From assembly GCA_963739625.1 (NCBI GenBank), contig CAVUAU010000011.1:248001-312000 (forward strand): a DNA stretch of 64,000 nucleotides, read 5' to 3'. Of this stretch, positions 24,906 to 32,820 are shown in pieces. This stretch comes from Salinimicrobium sp963739625. Lineage in GTDB: Bacteria; Bacteroidota; Bacteroidia; Flavobacteriales; Flavobacteriaceae. The notes under the pieces were generated by a model, which was not told the DNA's origin, ran no database searches, and saw only the letters and a list, made by a program, of their open reading frames with translations. How positions within the stretch are numbered: position 1 is the first letter of the stretch; each line of letters begins with the position of its first letter. The translations under genes and the position numbers were made by a program.

Positions 24906-25754
24906 TTAGTTGCGATGAAAATTCTGCAGTACCAAAAAAGGGATTTTTGGATGCAGTCCAATCTCATCAAGGGTAGAATGGTAAAGAACATTTTCCAGAT
25001 AGCTGTGACGGGAATTGACAAGGATGAGCAGGTCTATTTGTTCCTGTTCAATAAACTTTGCGATTGCTTTGGTCTTCTCCATGATCTCCTCCTGGTGAAA
25101 CTTAATTTTTAAGCCGTAGAGTTGTTCTTCAATAGCAGCTTTATTGTCTTTTTGCCTAAAGCTGTCCAATGGAAACTTTGAGACATAAAGTAAATCGATC
25201 TCTGAGCAAAAAGCCCTTGCCATGTCACCTACAAGTTTTAATTCCCGTCTTTGGTACGGCAACATAAAATTGGAGGGGAAAAGTATCTTTTTGGGGTCAC
25301 TGTAGGTATAACTCCCCGGGATGCTTAGAACCGGACATTGTACATATTTTACAATTTGAAGGGTATTACTGCCAAAGGTCATTTTGCGATCATTGGTTTT
25401 GCCGCGGGTGGCTGTGACAATAATATCTGCATTCTCCCGCTCCACCAGGTCATTTACCTCGTCGACGAGTAAACCAAATGAAGCTACGGTTTCAAAATCG
25501 TGCCGTGGATTAGGGAAAAGCTCGAGAATTTCTTTCTTTGTGTTTTCCAGTTCTTCTATGACCTTTTTACGGGTAATGGTCTTATATTCTTCAAGAAATT
25601 CCTGCGTTAAAACACTTTGAGTATTATAAACTTCATCTGCGTAGGCATGCAGCAGGTAAAACCGGCTTTTTTCATACTTAAAGAGTTCCGCGGCAAATTT
25701 TAACGCGTTAAAAGCATTCTCAGAAAAATCGGTGGGAATAACTACTTTTCTCAT
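24906..25754 (-). CDS. Universal stress protein, double-domain (Usp 1 of operon)
   Basis: 282 residues and first gene of the operon usp-usp-usp-ATP-cone nuclease-beta-CASP RNase. Domain 1 starts VVIPTDFSENAFNAL. Its loop reads TATRGKTNDRKMTFGSNT, so the first Gly of the ATP motif is replaced by Ala, and nucleotide binding may be weaker than in the other two. Domain 2 restarts at ILFPSNFMLP. An FNR-type box lies 55 bases before the ATG. Confidence 0.92.
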   Translation of the reverse strand: MRKVVIPTDFSENAFNALKFAAELFKYEKSRFYLLHAYADEVYNTQSVLTQEFLEEYKTITRKKVIEELENTKKEILELFPNPRHDFETVASFGLLVDEVNDLVERENADIIVTATRGKTNDRKMTFGSNTLQIVKYVQCPVLSIPGSYTYSDPKKILFPSNFMLPYQRRELKLVGDMARAFCSEIDLLYVSKFPLDSFRQKDNKAAIEEQLYGLKIKFHQEEIMEKTKAIAKFIEQEQIDLLILVNSRHSYLENVLYHSTLDEIGLHPKIPFLVLQNFHRN

Positions 25755-25772
25755 GGCGCAGGATTTTCATTC

Positions 25773-25815
25773 TAAATGTAGGTGAAAATCCAGCCGAAAA
25801 CAATGACCGTTATCA
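25773..25815 (-). promoter_or_regulatory. FNR-type box and -7 element, Usp-nuclease operon
   Basis: Box TGACCGTTATCA at 25804-25815; -7 octamer TACATTTA at 25773-25780, centre distance exactly 33. Confidence 0.72.
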
Positions 25816-25840
25816 TTTTGCCCATCAATAGTTTACAAGA

Positions 25841-25866
25841 AAAAAGGGGGTGATTTTGTCACCCCC
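25841..25866 (-). terminator. hsp20 terminator
   Basis: Arms GGGGGTGA and TCACCCCC around a five-base loop, followed by five T then C and T on the minus strand. Confidence 0.82.
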
Positions 25867-25873
25867 CTGGCGG

Positions 25874-26353
25874 TTAAGAAACTTTTATATTTTTATGTTT
25901 CTTTTGTTGTTGGTTAGCTTTTTTATGAAGGGTAAGCCTAAGCACACCATCAAGATATCTTGCTTCAATTTCTTTGTCTTCATCAACAGATTCCGGGATT
26001 CTTATAGATCTTGAGAAGGAATTATAGCTGAATTCTTTTCTATAAAAGCCTTCTTTTTCCTCTTCCTGTTCGTTTTCTTTTTCTGCAGAAACGCTAAGGA
26101 TACCATCTTCAAGAGTGATGTTAAAATCATCTTTTTGAAGACCGGGTGCGGCGAGTTCAATGCGAACCTCTTTCTCCATTTCTTTAACGTTCATAGCAGG
26201 AGTGAGATCCATGTTTTCTTCTGGTTCTCCAAATAACCTGTTCCACATGCCCCATCTGGGAGCCATAATATCAGAAAAGAATGGGTCGTTCATAAAAGTA
26301 CTGCTGCGCATTGCAGGAGTACGGCTTTTGTTGTTGGATTTTACAAGTGACAT
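25874..26353 (-). CDS. Hsp20/alpha-crystallin family small heat shock protein
   Basis: 159 residues. The alpha-crystallin domain (about 52-145) is typical: MNVKEMEKEVRIELAAPGL, then EDGILSVSAEKENE, the EFSYNSFSRSIRIPESVDED strand pair and LDGVLRLTLHKK, with a C-terminal Ile-Lys-Val tail in place of the usual Ile-x-Ile/Val anchor. It is an ATP-independent holdase that binds unfolding proteins in the cytoplasm. The FNR-type box upstream, rather than a heat-shock element, suggests induction with the Usp operon; the mycobacterial homologue hspX/acr behaves this way. Confidence 0.93.
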   Translation of the reverse strand: MSLVKSNNKSRTPAMRSSTFMNDPFFSDIMAPRWGMWNRLFGEPEENMDLTPAMNVKEMEKEVRIELAAPGLQKDDFNITLEDGILSVSAEKENEQEEEKEGFYRKEFSYNSFSRSIRIPESVDEDKEIEARYLDGVLRLTLHKKANQQQKKHKNIKVS

Positions 26354-26394
26354 GACTTTAAAATTTTGAGTTATACAATGGTTAATAAACTTCT

Positions 26395-26437
26395 TGAAAT
26401 TAGAAATAAGGCAGGGCCTCGGGAATGATAAATGTCA
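26395..26437 (-). promoter_or_regulatory. FNR-type box and -7 element, hsp20 promoter
   Basis: Box TGATAAATGTCA at 26426-26437; -7 octamer TAATTTCA at 26395-26402, centre distance exactly 33. The leader is about 40 bases. Confidence 0.72.
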
Positions 26438-26553
26438 CGAAATCAAAGTTTAATACAATTTTATGCTTTGTAAGGAAGCAAAAAATCCTGCAGTAAGAGA
26501 TCAAAGTTCCATTCCGGCCAAAGCATTGTATTCTTGTTGAATCAAATACCCGC

Positions 26554-26691
26554 TCAAAAATCTGTTTCCTGAACGGTTTCCTGTTCCAAACAATTTTTTT
26601 CAAAGCTTTTGGAGATGGAGACGAGCATTATGACAACTCCGGTAATAAAGATGAGGAAGAAGAGAAATCCGGTTTTTAAAAATCTATACAT
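26554..26691 (-). CDS. Possible 45-residue single-helix membrane protein
   Basis: An ATG at 26691 opens 45 codons: a basic start (MYRFLKTG), a hydrophobic helix of about 20 residues (FLFFLIFITGVVIMLVSI) and an acidic tail ending Thr-Asp-Phe. The composition is typical of small stress membrane proteins. Against it, a terminator-like hairpin ends 30 bases before the ATG, so expression would need read-through from the FNR-type promoter at 26921. No family is recognised. Confidence 0.4.
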   Translation of the reverse strand: MYRFLKTGFLFFLIFITGVVIMLVSISKSFEKNCLEQETVQETDF

Positions 26692-26720
26692 GGCAACGCA
26701 TGTTAATTGTTGTTGAGGAT

Positions 26721-26752
26721 AAAAAAGAACAGGAAACGTGAGTTTCCTGTTC
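26721..26752 (-). terminator. Terminator of the candidate small RNA
   Basis: Perfect 11-base arms GAACAGGAAAC and GTTTCCTGTTC around GTGA, followed by six T on the minus strand. Confidence 0.85.
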
Positions 26753-26916
26753 CTCTCAGAAGATAAAAGTACGTTTGGCCGATAGTCATATACCTATTGT
26801 ATGATGAGAATCTGGGCAAACTTGCCTTTCCATCTTCCTGATCTGATTTTTGACTCCTATGAAGTACTCAAATTTCAGATATATTGTAGGTCGTCTAAAC
26901 TCTATTCGAATTTTAT
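26721..26916 (-). ncRNA. Candidate regulated small RNA
   Basis: An FNR-type box and -7 octamer point leftward from 26921-26963 and a strong terminator lies at 26721-26752, with only 14- and 15-codon frames between. The predicted transcript is about 196 bases. The two ends of the unit were found independently. It could instead be a leader for the 45-residue frame downstream, with the hairpin as an attenuator. No RNA family is recognised. Confidence 0.4.
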
Positions 26917-26920
26917 ATTA

Positions 26921-26963
26921 CTAATATACAGCCGAATAGGTTCAAAAAGCATGACAAATATCA
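26921..26963 (-). promoter_or_regulatory. FNR-type box and -7 element, candidate small RNA
   Basis: Box TGACAAATATCA at 26952-26963; -7 octamer TATATTAG at 26921-26928, centre distance exactly 33. No octamer fits 33 bases to the right, which would lead into the antisense of the crp part. Confidence 0.6.
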
Positions 26964-27013
26964 CCGAAAGTAACTTTAACTTTTATTTCACTAAAGGCTC
27001 AAAAAGGGGATTT

Positions 27014-28055
27014 TTAGCGGATCTCATGAAGTTTTTGCAGGTTGAGGATCTTGATATTTCTCCCCACAATATCAATAAGTCCTTCTTTTTTCAAACAGGA
27101 AAGACTTCTTATAAAACTTTCTGTTGAGATGCCTGCAACGCTGGCAAGATCGCTCCTGGAGATCCTAATGTACTGTTGTGGGTCATCCTGAATTTCTTCA
27201 GCGAATTGAAGAATGGTATTAGTGGTCTTTTTGAGCACAGAACCGTACGCCATCTCGAGTAAATGCGTTTTTAAAGTAGAAAGATCATCAGATAAGAGCT
27301 GCGCAAATTCAACCGTAAGATCCTGGCTTAGCAGTAACTTCTGTATAAATTCTTCCGAAGAAATTTTAAGAGCCTCGGTCTTTTCCAGGGCCTCGGCAGA
27401 TTCCGGATATCGTGAAGAGGTTTTAAAGCCGTAAAAGCCAAGGATATTATTCTTTTTATGAACCCCGGTTATAAGCTCTTTTCCATATTCATCCAGCCTA
27501 AAGGTTTTCACCATTCCGCTTTCCAAAAGATAAACAGAGGAGGCAACGCGGTCTTCCTGAAAAATTTCTTCATGTTTTTCAATGGTAAAGCTGTTTCCCC
27601 GGTTCCTGAAATATTCCTGTAGGCTTTCCAGGTCGTGAATGATGGAATCTTCGCCGGTCTTTAATTTTTCGGACAGGAAACATGGCGCGTTTTGCTAGCC
27701 GGTTGCGAATTGCCACCAACAGGTCCTGTTCTTCAAAAGGTTTGGTAAGATAATCATCTGCTCCCATGTTCATACCAATACGAATGTCGTGAGGATCTGA
27801 TTTGACCGACATGAATATAAACGGGATGGTACGGGTATCTTTATTTCTTTTGAGACTCTCATAAACTGCATAGCCATCCAGCTCTGGCATCATTATGTCT
27901 GAAACTATAAGATCTGGTAACTCATTTTTGGCGATCTCTACTCCAACTCTACCATTGCCTGCGGTAAGCACATGGTAATTTTCCATCTCCAGGAGTTCTG
28001 CAAGGTTTTTGCTTAGGATTGTATCGTCTTCTATGAGTAGAATGGTTTTTTTCAT
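27014..28055 (-). pseudogene. Receiver-Crp/Fnr fusion transcription regulator, one frameshift
   Basis: Two frames join into one protein of about 346 residues. Residues 1-120 are a response-regulator receiver: LLIEDD, phosphoacceptor Asp53 in VSDIMMP, the Lys in YLTKPF. After a frame change at the three A at 27678-27680, reading continues as FLSEKLKTGEDS, then a cNMP-binding barrel (TIEKHEEIFQ, VYLLESGMVKTF) and a Crp-type helix-turn-helix (RISRSDLASVAGISTESFIR). In the recognition helix Glu and Arg align with the Glu and Arg that FNR uses for TGA. The Crp half has one cysteine only, so no FNR Fe-S cluster. Receiver-Crp fusions are known in Bacteroidota. It is the likely regulator of the surrounding boxes. 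The frameshift may be a sequencing error. Confidence 0.82.
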
Positions 28056-28136
28056 AACTCCGCGTTTTCAAACTAAAGGTCAAAGGGAGGCTGAAAAAAG
28101 GCATATAACCGCCCTATAAATATACTTTAATTCCAA

Positions 28137-28179
28137 CAAAGCTTGTAAAAAACGCAGTGTTAAAATATGATAATGGTCA
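28137..28179 (-). promoter_or_regulatory. Possible leftward FNR-type promoter of the regulator gene
   Basis: The box at 28168-28179 has, 33 bases to the left, AAGCTTTG at 28137-28144, which differs from TAnnTTTG only in the first base. This would allow autoregulation. Confidence 0.35.
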
Positions 28180-28210
28180 GGCTTTGGCTACCTTTAAAGT
28201 ACTAAATTCA
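28168..28210 (+). promoter_or_regulatory. FNR-type box and -7 element, zinc-ribbon gene
   Basis: Box TGATAATGGTCA at 28168-28179; -7 octamer TAAATTCA at 28203-28210, centre distance exactly 33. The ATG is 30 bases further on. Confidence 0.65.
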
Positions 28211-28239
28211 ACTTTAGAACATGAAAAAAAGAAAGAGCT

Positions 28240-28506
28240 ATGAAACCAATGATTTGCCAGAGTTGTGGCCTGCCTTTTTCGGCAGAAGCCCTGGGGACGA
28301 ACAGGGACCACACTCATAATTGTGACTTTTGTATCAACTGCTTTAGAAACGGGGAATTTACAGATCATCACCTCACGCGGAATGAGATGGAACGCCGATT
28401 GCTTGAAATGGCACGGGAACACAATGAAATGAGCCTGGAGGAGGCACAGCAGGTAATAAAACTTTTGCCCGACCTAAAGAGGTGGAAAATGACAAATATT
28501 CTCTGA
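28240..28506 (+). CDS. Putative zinc-ribbon protein
   Basis: 88 residues. CQSCGLPF near the start and CDFCINCF at about 30-37 give two Cys pairs plus a third Cys, the pattern of the putative zinc-ribbon family PF12674. The rest is helical (MERRLLEMAREHNEM). The family is widespread in anaerobes and facultative organisms but has no known activity. It is divergent from the regulator gene and preceded by an FNR-type box. Confidence 0.8.
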   Translation: MKPMICQSCGLPFSAEALGTNRDHTHNCDFCINCFRNGEFTDHHLTRNEMERRLLEMAREHNEMSLEEAQQVIKLLPDLKRWKMTNIL

Positions 28507-28577
28507 ATTTTTCTTAAATCTTTTCCAAATTATAGCATCCGAACAGGTGATTTTTTAGTATTAAAGTCAATTTGTCC

Positions 28578-28585
28578 TAACTTTG
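28578..28585 (+). promoter_or_regulatory. -7 element of the azurin promoter
   Basis: TAACTTTG, a perfect TAnnTTTG match 24 bases before the ATG; TTA 20 bases upstream is a weak -33. No FNR-type box lies 33 bases away. Confidence 0.55.
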
Positions 28586-28608
28586 AGAGCAAATCTAAAA
28601 ATCACATT

Positions 28609-29163
28609 ATGAAAAATTTGAGCAAGATTGTTGGATTAATGGCAATGGTACTATTGCTGAGTTGCGGCAATGAGAAAAAAGATGAAGAACGGGTAACTAT
28701 AGGCGAAGAGGGAACTCTTCAAAAAATGGATGTCGAGGAAAACGATACCAGTGCCCAAGATGAAGCTAATCCAAATCAAGATGAGAAGGATATGGTGCAG
28801 CTAAGCATAGAGGGTAATGACCAGATGAAGTTCAATAAAAATGAACTAAAAGTTAAAGCAGGACAAACAGTCAAACTTACTCTCAAGCATACAGGACAAT
28901 TGAGTAAGGACGTCATGGGTCACAATTTTGTACTTCTTAAAAAAGGCACAGATCTTTCTCAATTTGCAGAAAAAGCAACCCAGGCCAAATCAAGTGACTA
29001 CGTACCAGAGGGAACAGACCAGGTGATAGCGCACACAAAAATAATTGGTGGGGGAGAAGAGACCACTATCACTTTTGAGGCGCCCGAAGCAGGAACCTAC
29101 GATTTCATTTGCAGCTTCCCGGGTCACTGGGTACAAATGCAGGGAAAATTTATTGTAGAATAA
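28609..29163 (+). CDS. azu: Azurin, blue copper lipoprotein
   Basis: 184 residues. A lipoprotein signal ends LLLSC (residue 19), then an acidic spacer (20-62), then a cupredoxin domain. Copper ligands are visible: His in VMGHNFVLL, and Cys, His and Met in CSFPGHWVQMQGKF, the type 1 site. Azurin carries single electrons in the periplasm, for example to cytochrome c peroxidase or nitrite reductase; here it would be anchored to a membrane. It has its own promoter and is not clearly part of the box regulon. Confidence 0.93.
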   Translation: MKNLSKIVGLMAMVLLLSCGNEKKDEERVTIGEEGTLQKMDVEENDTSAQDEANPNQDEKDMVQLSIEGNDQMKFNKNELKVKAGQTVKLTLKHTGQLSKDVMGHNFVLLKKGTDLSQFAEKATQAKSSDYVPEGTDQVIAHTKIIGGGEETTITFEAPEAGTYDFICSFPGHWVQMQGKFIVE

Positions 29164-29180
29164 CTTTAGAAAACAAAAGC

Positions 29181-29238
29181 TGCCTGAAAAATCATGCCCT
29201 CTCATTTCATACCAGGGAAAAAAGTGATTTTTCAGGCA
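29181..29238. terminator. Long-loop inverted repeat between convergent azurin and usp genes
   Basis: Perfect 14-base arms TGCCTGAAAAATCA and TGATTTTTCAGGCA separated by 30 bases. It may terminate both genes, but the loop is unusually long. Confidence 0.55.
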
Positions 29239-29242
29239 TAGC

Positions 29243-30067
29243 TTAAGTTGCCGCCGGGAAACTCAACAGCGGCACTTTTGTACAGGATTGAAGATTCTTA
29301 GTCTTATCTCTTATGATGATCCTGTTTACCTCATTTTTTTCTTTGTGTACGGGCATCATCATCAAATCGGGATTACTTTCCTCAATCGCGTTTCTCAAGC
29401 TCTCAAAAACCTGATCGGACTGAACGTATCGGAAAGAAAAGTTGCTATAAGATATCCTTTTTTCCACCCTTTCTTTAAATTCCTCAAGGGCCTCTTTTGC
29501 AGGACCGTCTTCTTTGTGTGTAATGTGTAGAATTTCAATAGATGGTTTGGCGGGAGCCATAATCTGTACCAGATCTTCAAGTTGATCAATATCCCTCTCA
29601 TCAAGAACGCTGGCGAACAGAATGTGCTGAATTTTATGAGATTTATAATCTGCAGGCACCGCAAGTACTGGAAACGGTGAAAAGTTGATCATGTCTCTTG
29701 TAGTACTGCTAACAAACATTTCTTTGAGCGTTTTTGTACCACATGCTCCCATGATCACCAGATGCACCTGTAAATCTCTTATGAAATCTGAAACTGCCTG
29801 GGCGATATTGTTCCCTTTGATGGCAGCAACGGTAAGCTCAGAGGGGCGATAGCTGTCTCCAAGATGCGATTTGCAAAACTCCAGAAGCCTGTCCTGGTGC
29901 TGTTTTCTAACTTGTTTTTTATCTTTTTTCTGCTCTTCCTCTTCCGCAGGATCATAGACATGCAGGGCTATGACATCCATCTTAAGCAATCTTCCTAAAG
30001 TAACGGCATATTGCAGGGCAGCCACAGAGCTCTCAGAGTAATCGGTAGTGTAGATGATCTTTTTCAT
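29243..30067 (-). CDS. Universal stress protein, double-domain (Usp 4)
   Basis: 274 residues from the ATG at 30067; the frame extends three codons to a TTG, which is less likely. Domain 1 begins IIYTTDYSESSVAAL and has a loop MGACGTKTLKEMFVSSTT, in which the second Gly-Ser of the ATP motif is Ser-Ser, so binding may be altered. Domain 2 has only the outer strands. It follows the mla genes on the same strand but has its own FNR-type promoter, whose box overlaps the mlaD stop codon. Confidence 0.88.
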   Translation of the reverse strand: MKKIIYTTDYSESSVAALQYAVTLGRLLKMDVIALHVYDPAEEEEQKKDKKQVRKQHQDRLLEFCKSHLGDSYRPSELTVAAIKGNNIAQAVSDFIRDLQVHLVIMGACGTKTLKEMFVSSTTRDMINFSPFPVLAVPADYKSHKIQHILFASVLDERDIDQLEDLVQIMAPAKPSIEILHITHKEDGPAKEALEEFKERVEKRISYSNFSFRYVQSDQVFESLRNAIEESNPDLMMMPVHKEKNEVNRIIIRDKTKNLQSCTKVPLLSFPAAT

Positions 30068-30085
30068 GATCTTCAATTTATATGC

Positions 30086-30128
30086 TGAAGGTAACCTAAT
30101 GCAAAGTCAAAAAAAATGACAACCGTCA
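30086..30128 (-). promoter_or_regulatory. FNR-type box and -7 element, Usp 4
   Basis: Box TGACAACCGTCA at 30117-30128; -7 octamer TACCTTCA at 30086-30093, centre distance exactly 33. The last three bases of the box are the mlaD stop codon on the other reading. Confidence 0.7.
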
Positions 30129-31124
30129 GTCTGTCCCGTTGTTTTTCTCTGCCGCCTCGGCTTTTCTTCTTTCTATCCTTCTAAAATAGCCTCTAAAGAG
30201 GAAATTATGCTGCAGGGCTTCCATGTTCTCATCAAATTTTTTGCTGGCAGCCTCGGCATTCCTCAGGGTGGCTTCTAAATGATTTACAAAAGTAGTATCA
30301 TTGATCACATGATCCAGAGTACCCTCGCCGGCGCCTAACTCGCCCGCGAAGTTGTTCAAGGTGGCGCTCATCTCTTCCAGTTCGCCGGCGGTTGTGTTTA
30401 ATTTTTCAACGACCTCTGCCAGGTTTGCAGCTGCAACAGTGTCTTTAAAAAGGACTCCTGCCACGCTGCCTTCAAAGTTTATTTCGGCGATTTTCCTGTT
30501 CAGCCGGTCCACGGTAACTGCCGCCGCCTCACTTGTTCTTCGCAGGTTGATAAGGCTTTCTTTAATATCTGCAGCCATTTTATCATCCTTAATCAAAGCT
30601 CCTATAGTGCCTTCACCATTATTGATCGCTTTGGTGATCTTGAGGAGATCAGCAGTCAGGAGGGCTGCATTCTCATTGGTCGTATTGAGTGTGGTGAGCA
30701 TATCGGCAGTAGCGACTTTGCTTATGGAGCCCAAAGTGTCTCCGCTTTTGATGCTTCGGAAGCCGATTGTTTCGCCGGGGATAATGTTCACGATCATACT
30801 ACCTACTAATCCGTCTGAACTTATTGCGGCTGTAGCATTTTCTTTGATAAGTTTAAGGGTCTTTTCATCTATAGACATATCGACGGCAATACTCGTGTCA
30901 TTTACGATATTGATCCTCTTGACGGTACCAACGTTCACCCCTGCGTAACGCACATTATTTCCCGCCTGTAAGCCGTCAACATTCTTGAAGACTGAAGTGA
31001 CACGGGAGCTACTGCTAAAAAGATTTTGTTTATTGCCAATGAAATATATGGCAGCAACAAAAATAAGCAGGCCGGCAATGGTGAAAATACCAAGCTTCAG
31101 GTTTTGTGGGTTTCGGTTTCTCAT
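30126..31124 (-). CDS. mlaD: MlaD-like MCE-domain lipid transport protein
   Basis: 332 residues. One N-terminal membrane helix (about 11-28), then the MCE domain (about 38-120) with VDGLQAGNNVRYAGVNVGTV and GSMIVNIIPG, then a long helical region with Leu/Ala/Asn heptads (about 150-310). MCE proteins form hexameric rings that carry phospholipids between membranes. It follows mlaF by six bases, and the order permease, ATPase, MCE protein is conserved. It ends in a short charged tail. Confidence 0.92.
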   Translation of the reverse strand: MRNRNPQNLKLGIFTIAGLLIFVAAIYFIGNKQNLFSSSSRVTSVFKNVDGLQAGNNVRYAGVNVGTVKRINIVNDTSIAVDMSIDEKTLKLIKENATAAISSDGLVGSMIVNIIPGETIGFRSIKSGDTLGSISKVATADMLTTLNTTNENAALLTADLLKITKAINNGEGTIGALIKDDKMAADIKESLINLRRTSEAAAVTVDRLNRKIAEINFEGSVAGVLFKDTVAAANLAEVVEKLNTTAGELEEMSATLNNFAGELGAGEGTLDHVINDTTFVNHLEATLRNAEAASKKFDENMEALQHNFLFRGYFRRIERRKAEAAEKNNGTD

Positions 31125-31130
31125 AGCTTC

Positions 31131-31892
31131 CTATTTAAAAAATGCCTTAATTCGAGGGTCGTTGGAGGTAGAAAGTTCTGTAAAGCTTCCTTCAGCATAG
31201 TTGGTGCCCTCCAGTAACAGGATCATTCGGTTTGAAATAACCCGTGCACAGTCCACATCATGGGTGATGATGAGAGAAGAAGTTTTGTATTTCTCCTGGA
31301 CATCTTTCATAAGCAAAATGATCTCCTTGGCAGTGATTGGATCCAGGCCTGTTGTAGGCTCATCATATAGGATGATCTTTGGCTTGAGGATCAAAGCCCT
31401 GGCCAGGGCAATTCTTCGTTGCATCCCTCCGGAGAGTTCTGCAGGCATTAAATTTTTCGTATTTCCCAATCCTACATTTTCCAGCGCTTCATCCACCAGC
31501 GCATCGGCCGAACCACCGTCTAGTTTGCGGCTGTGCCTTCTAAGCGGGAATTCGAGGTTCTCCTGCACAGTCATTGAATCATATAGCGCACTTCCCTGAA
31601 AAAGGAACCCGATTTCTGACCTTAGCACATCCATTTCATGGCGTTTAAGTTTCAGAATATCCTGTCCCAACACTTCAATTTCGCCGCTGTCCGGTTCCAT
31701 AAGGCCCACGAGACACTTGATCATAACAGATTTTCCCGCCCCCGATTTTCCCATCAACACCAAATTTTCACCCTCATACATCTCCATACAGAAGTTGTTG
31801 AGTACCACCTGGTCTCCAAATCTTTTGCACAGGTTCTTAATCCTTATCACAGTCTTTTTCGAAGTAGTCTTATGTTGCGGCTGTTTTTCCAT
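31131..31892 (-). CDS. mlaF: MlaF-like ABC ATPase
   Basis: 253 residues with a single ABC domain: Walker A GKSGAGKSV (about 54-62), Q-loop region LFQGSALYDSM, signature LSGGMQRR and Walker B IILYDEPTTGLD, followed by ITHD. The LFQ-GSALYDS wording is typical of MlaF. It powers the MlaE permease. Its ATG overlaps the mlaE stop codon by one base (TAATG), so translation is coupled. Confidence 0.93.
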   Translation of the reverse strand: MEKQPQHKTTSKKTVIRIKNLCKRFGDQVVLNNFCMEMYEGENLVLMGKSGAGKSVMIKCLVGLMEPDSGEIEVLGQDILKLKRHEMDVLRSEIGFLFQGSALYDSMTVQENLEFPLRRHSRKLDGGSADALVDEALENVGLGNTKNLMPAELSGGMQRRIALARALILKPKIILYDEPTTGLDPITAKEIILLMKDVQEKYKTSSLIITHDVDCARVISNRMILLLEGTNYAEGSFTELSTSNDPRIKAFFK

Positions 31893-32671
31893 TACCCATA
31901 GATCATATCTGAAACAAAAACAGCAATAAAGTCCAGGATAAAAAGCAGAAGACTGGTGAAAACCACTGCCGAGTTGGATGCTTTTCCAACTCCTTCTGTA
32001 CCTTTTTTACTGTAGTAGCCTTTAAAGCATCCCACCAATCCAATCGCAAATCCAAAAAAGAAAGATTTTATTGTTGCAGGCAGAAGATCACTGAATTCCA
32101 GCGCTTCCTGCACCTCTCTCATGTAAAGCAGGAAAGAGACATTTCCTTTAATGTTCTCAACAATAGCCGAAGCGACCAAAGCGACGAGGTCACCCATGAG
32201 AATTAGAAGTGGCAACATGAGGGTTGCTGCCAGAATCCTTGTTACTACCAGGAACCTGAAGGGGTTTGTCCCGGAGACCTCCATGGCATCAATTTGTTCG
32301 GTTACGCGCATGGAACCCAACTCTGCACCAATGCTGGAGCCAATTCGCCCGGCACAGATAAGCGCAATGATCACGGGTCCTATTTCCCTAACAATGGAAA
32401 TACTTATCATGGAAGGCATCCAGGAAACTGCACCAAATTCCAACAGGGTAGGGCGTGACTGGAGTGTAAATACAAGGCCTAATATAAACCCGGTTACTCC
32501 CACCAGCAGCAGGGATTTATTGCCCATCTGGTAACACTGCTTCAAAAATTCCCTGAATTCAAAAGGTCGCGAAAAAACTTCCCTGAAAAATCGGCCGGCA
32601 AAACGGGTAAGGGCTCCAATTTCAATAAAAAAGGAAGCGAGATTTTCCCGAACTGACAGGAGCTTTTCCAT
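31892..32671 (-). CDS. mlaE: MlaE-like permease
   Basis: 259 residues with five to six membrane segments and the conserved MlaE core: FILGLVFTLQSRPTLLEFGA, ISIVREIGPVIIALICAGRIGSSIGAELGSMRVTEQIDAMEV (two conserved blocks) and a C-terminal DFIAVFVSDMIYG. It is the integral membrane part of the MCE lipid transporter and first gene of mlaEFD. No FNR-type box is seen before it. Confidence 0.93.
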   Translation of the reverse strand: MEKLLSVRENLASFFIEIGALTRFAGRFFREVFSRPFEFREFLKQCYQMGNKSLLLVGVTGFILGLVFTLQSRPTLLEFGAVSWMPSMISISIVREIGPVIIALICAGRIGSSIGAELGSMRVTEQIDAMEVSGTNPFRFLVVTRILAATLMLPLLILMGDLVALVASAIVENIKGNVSFLLYMREVQEALEFSDLLPATIKSFFFGFAIGLVGCFKGYYSKKGTEGVGKASNSAVVFTSLLLFILDFIAVFVSDMIYG

Positions 32672-32745
32672 AAGCCTGGATTGTTACATAAAGGTAAAGC
32701 AGAACAAGGCTTCGAAAAATGATTTCCCTCATTATAATTATACAA

Positions 32746-32779
32746 ACAGCGCCCTTTAGATCTCGCCAAAGGACGCTGT
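32746..32779 (-). terminator. Probable terminator of the secreted-protein gene
   Basis: ACAGCG and CGCTGT close a stem that continues, after one mismatch, with CCTTT and AAAGG. The T-run on the minus strand is short. Confidence 0.5.
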
Positions 32780-32820
32780 CCAATCAATTTCACCAAAATG
32801 ATCAGCCTTCCAATAAATTA

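Noticed and set aside
26801..27127. A 108-codon plus-strand frame over the candidate small RNA and the end of the regulator gene
   Set aside because: It overlaps the conserved Crp helix-turn-helix on the other strand, has no family likeness, and runs against the predicted promoter.
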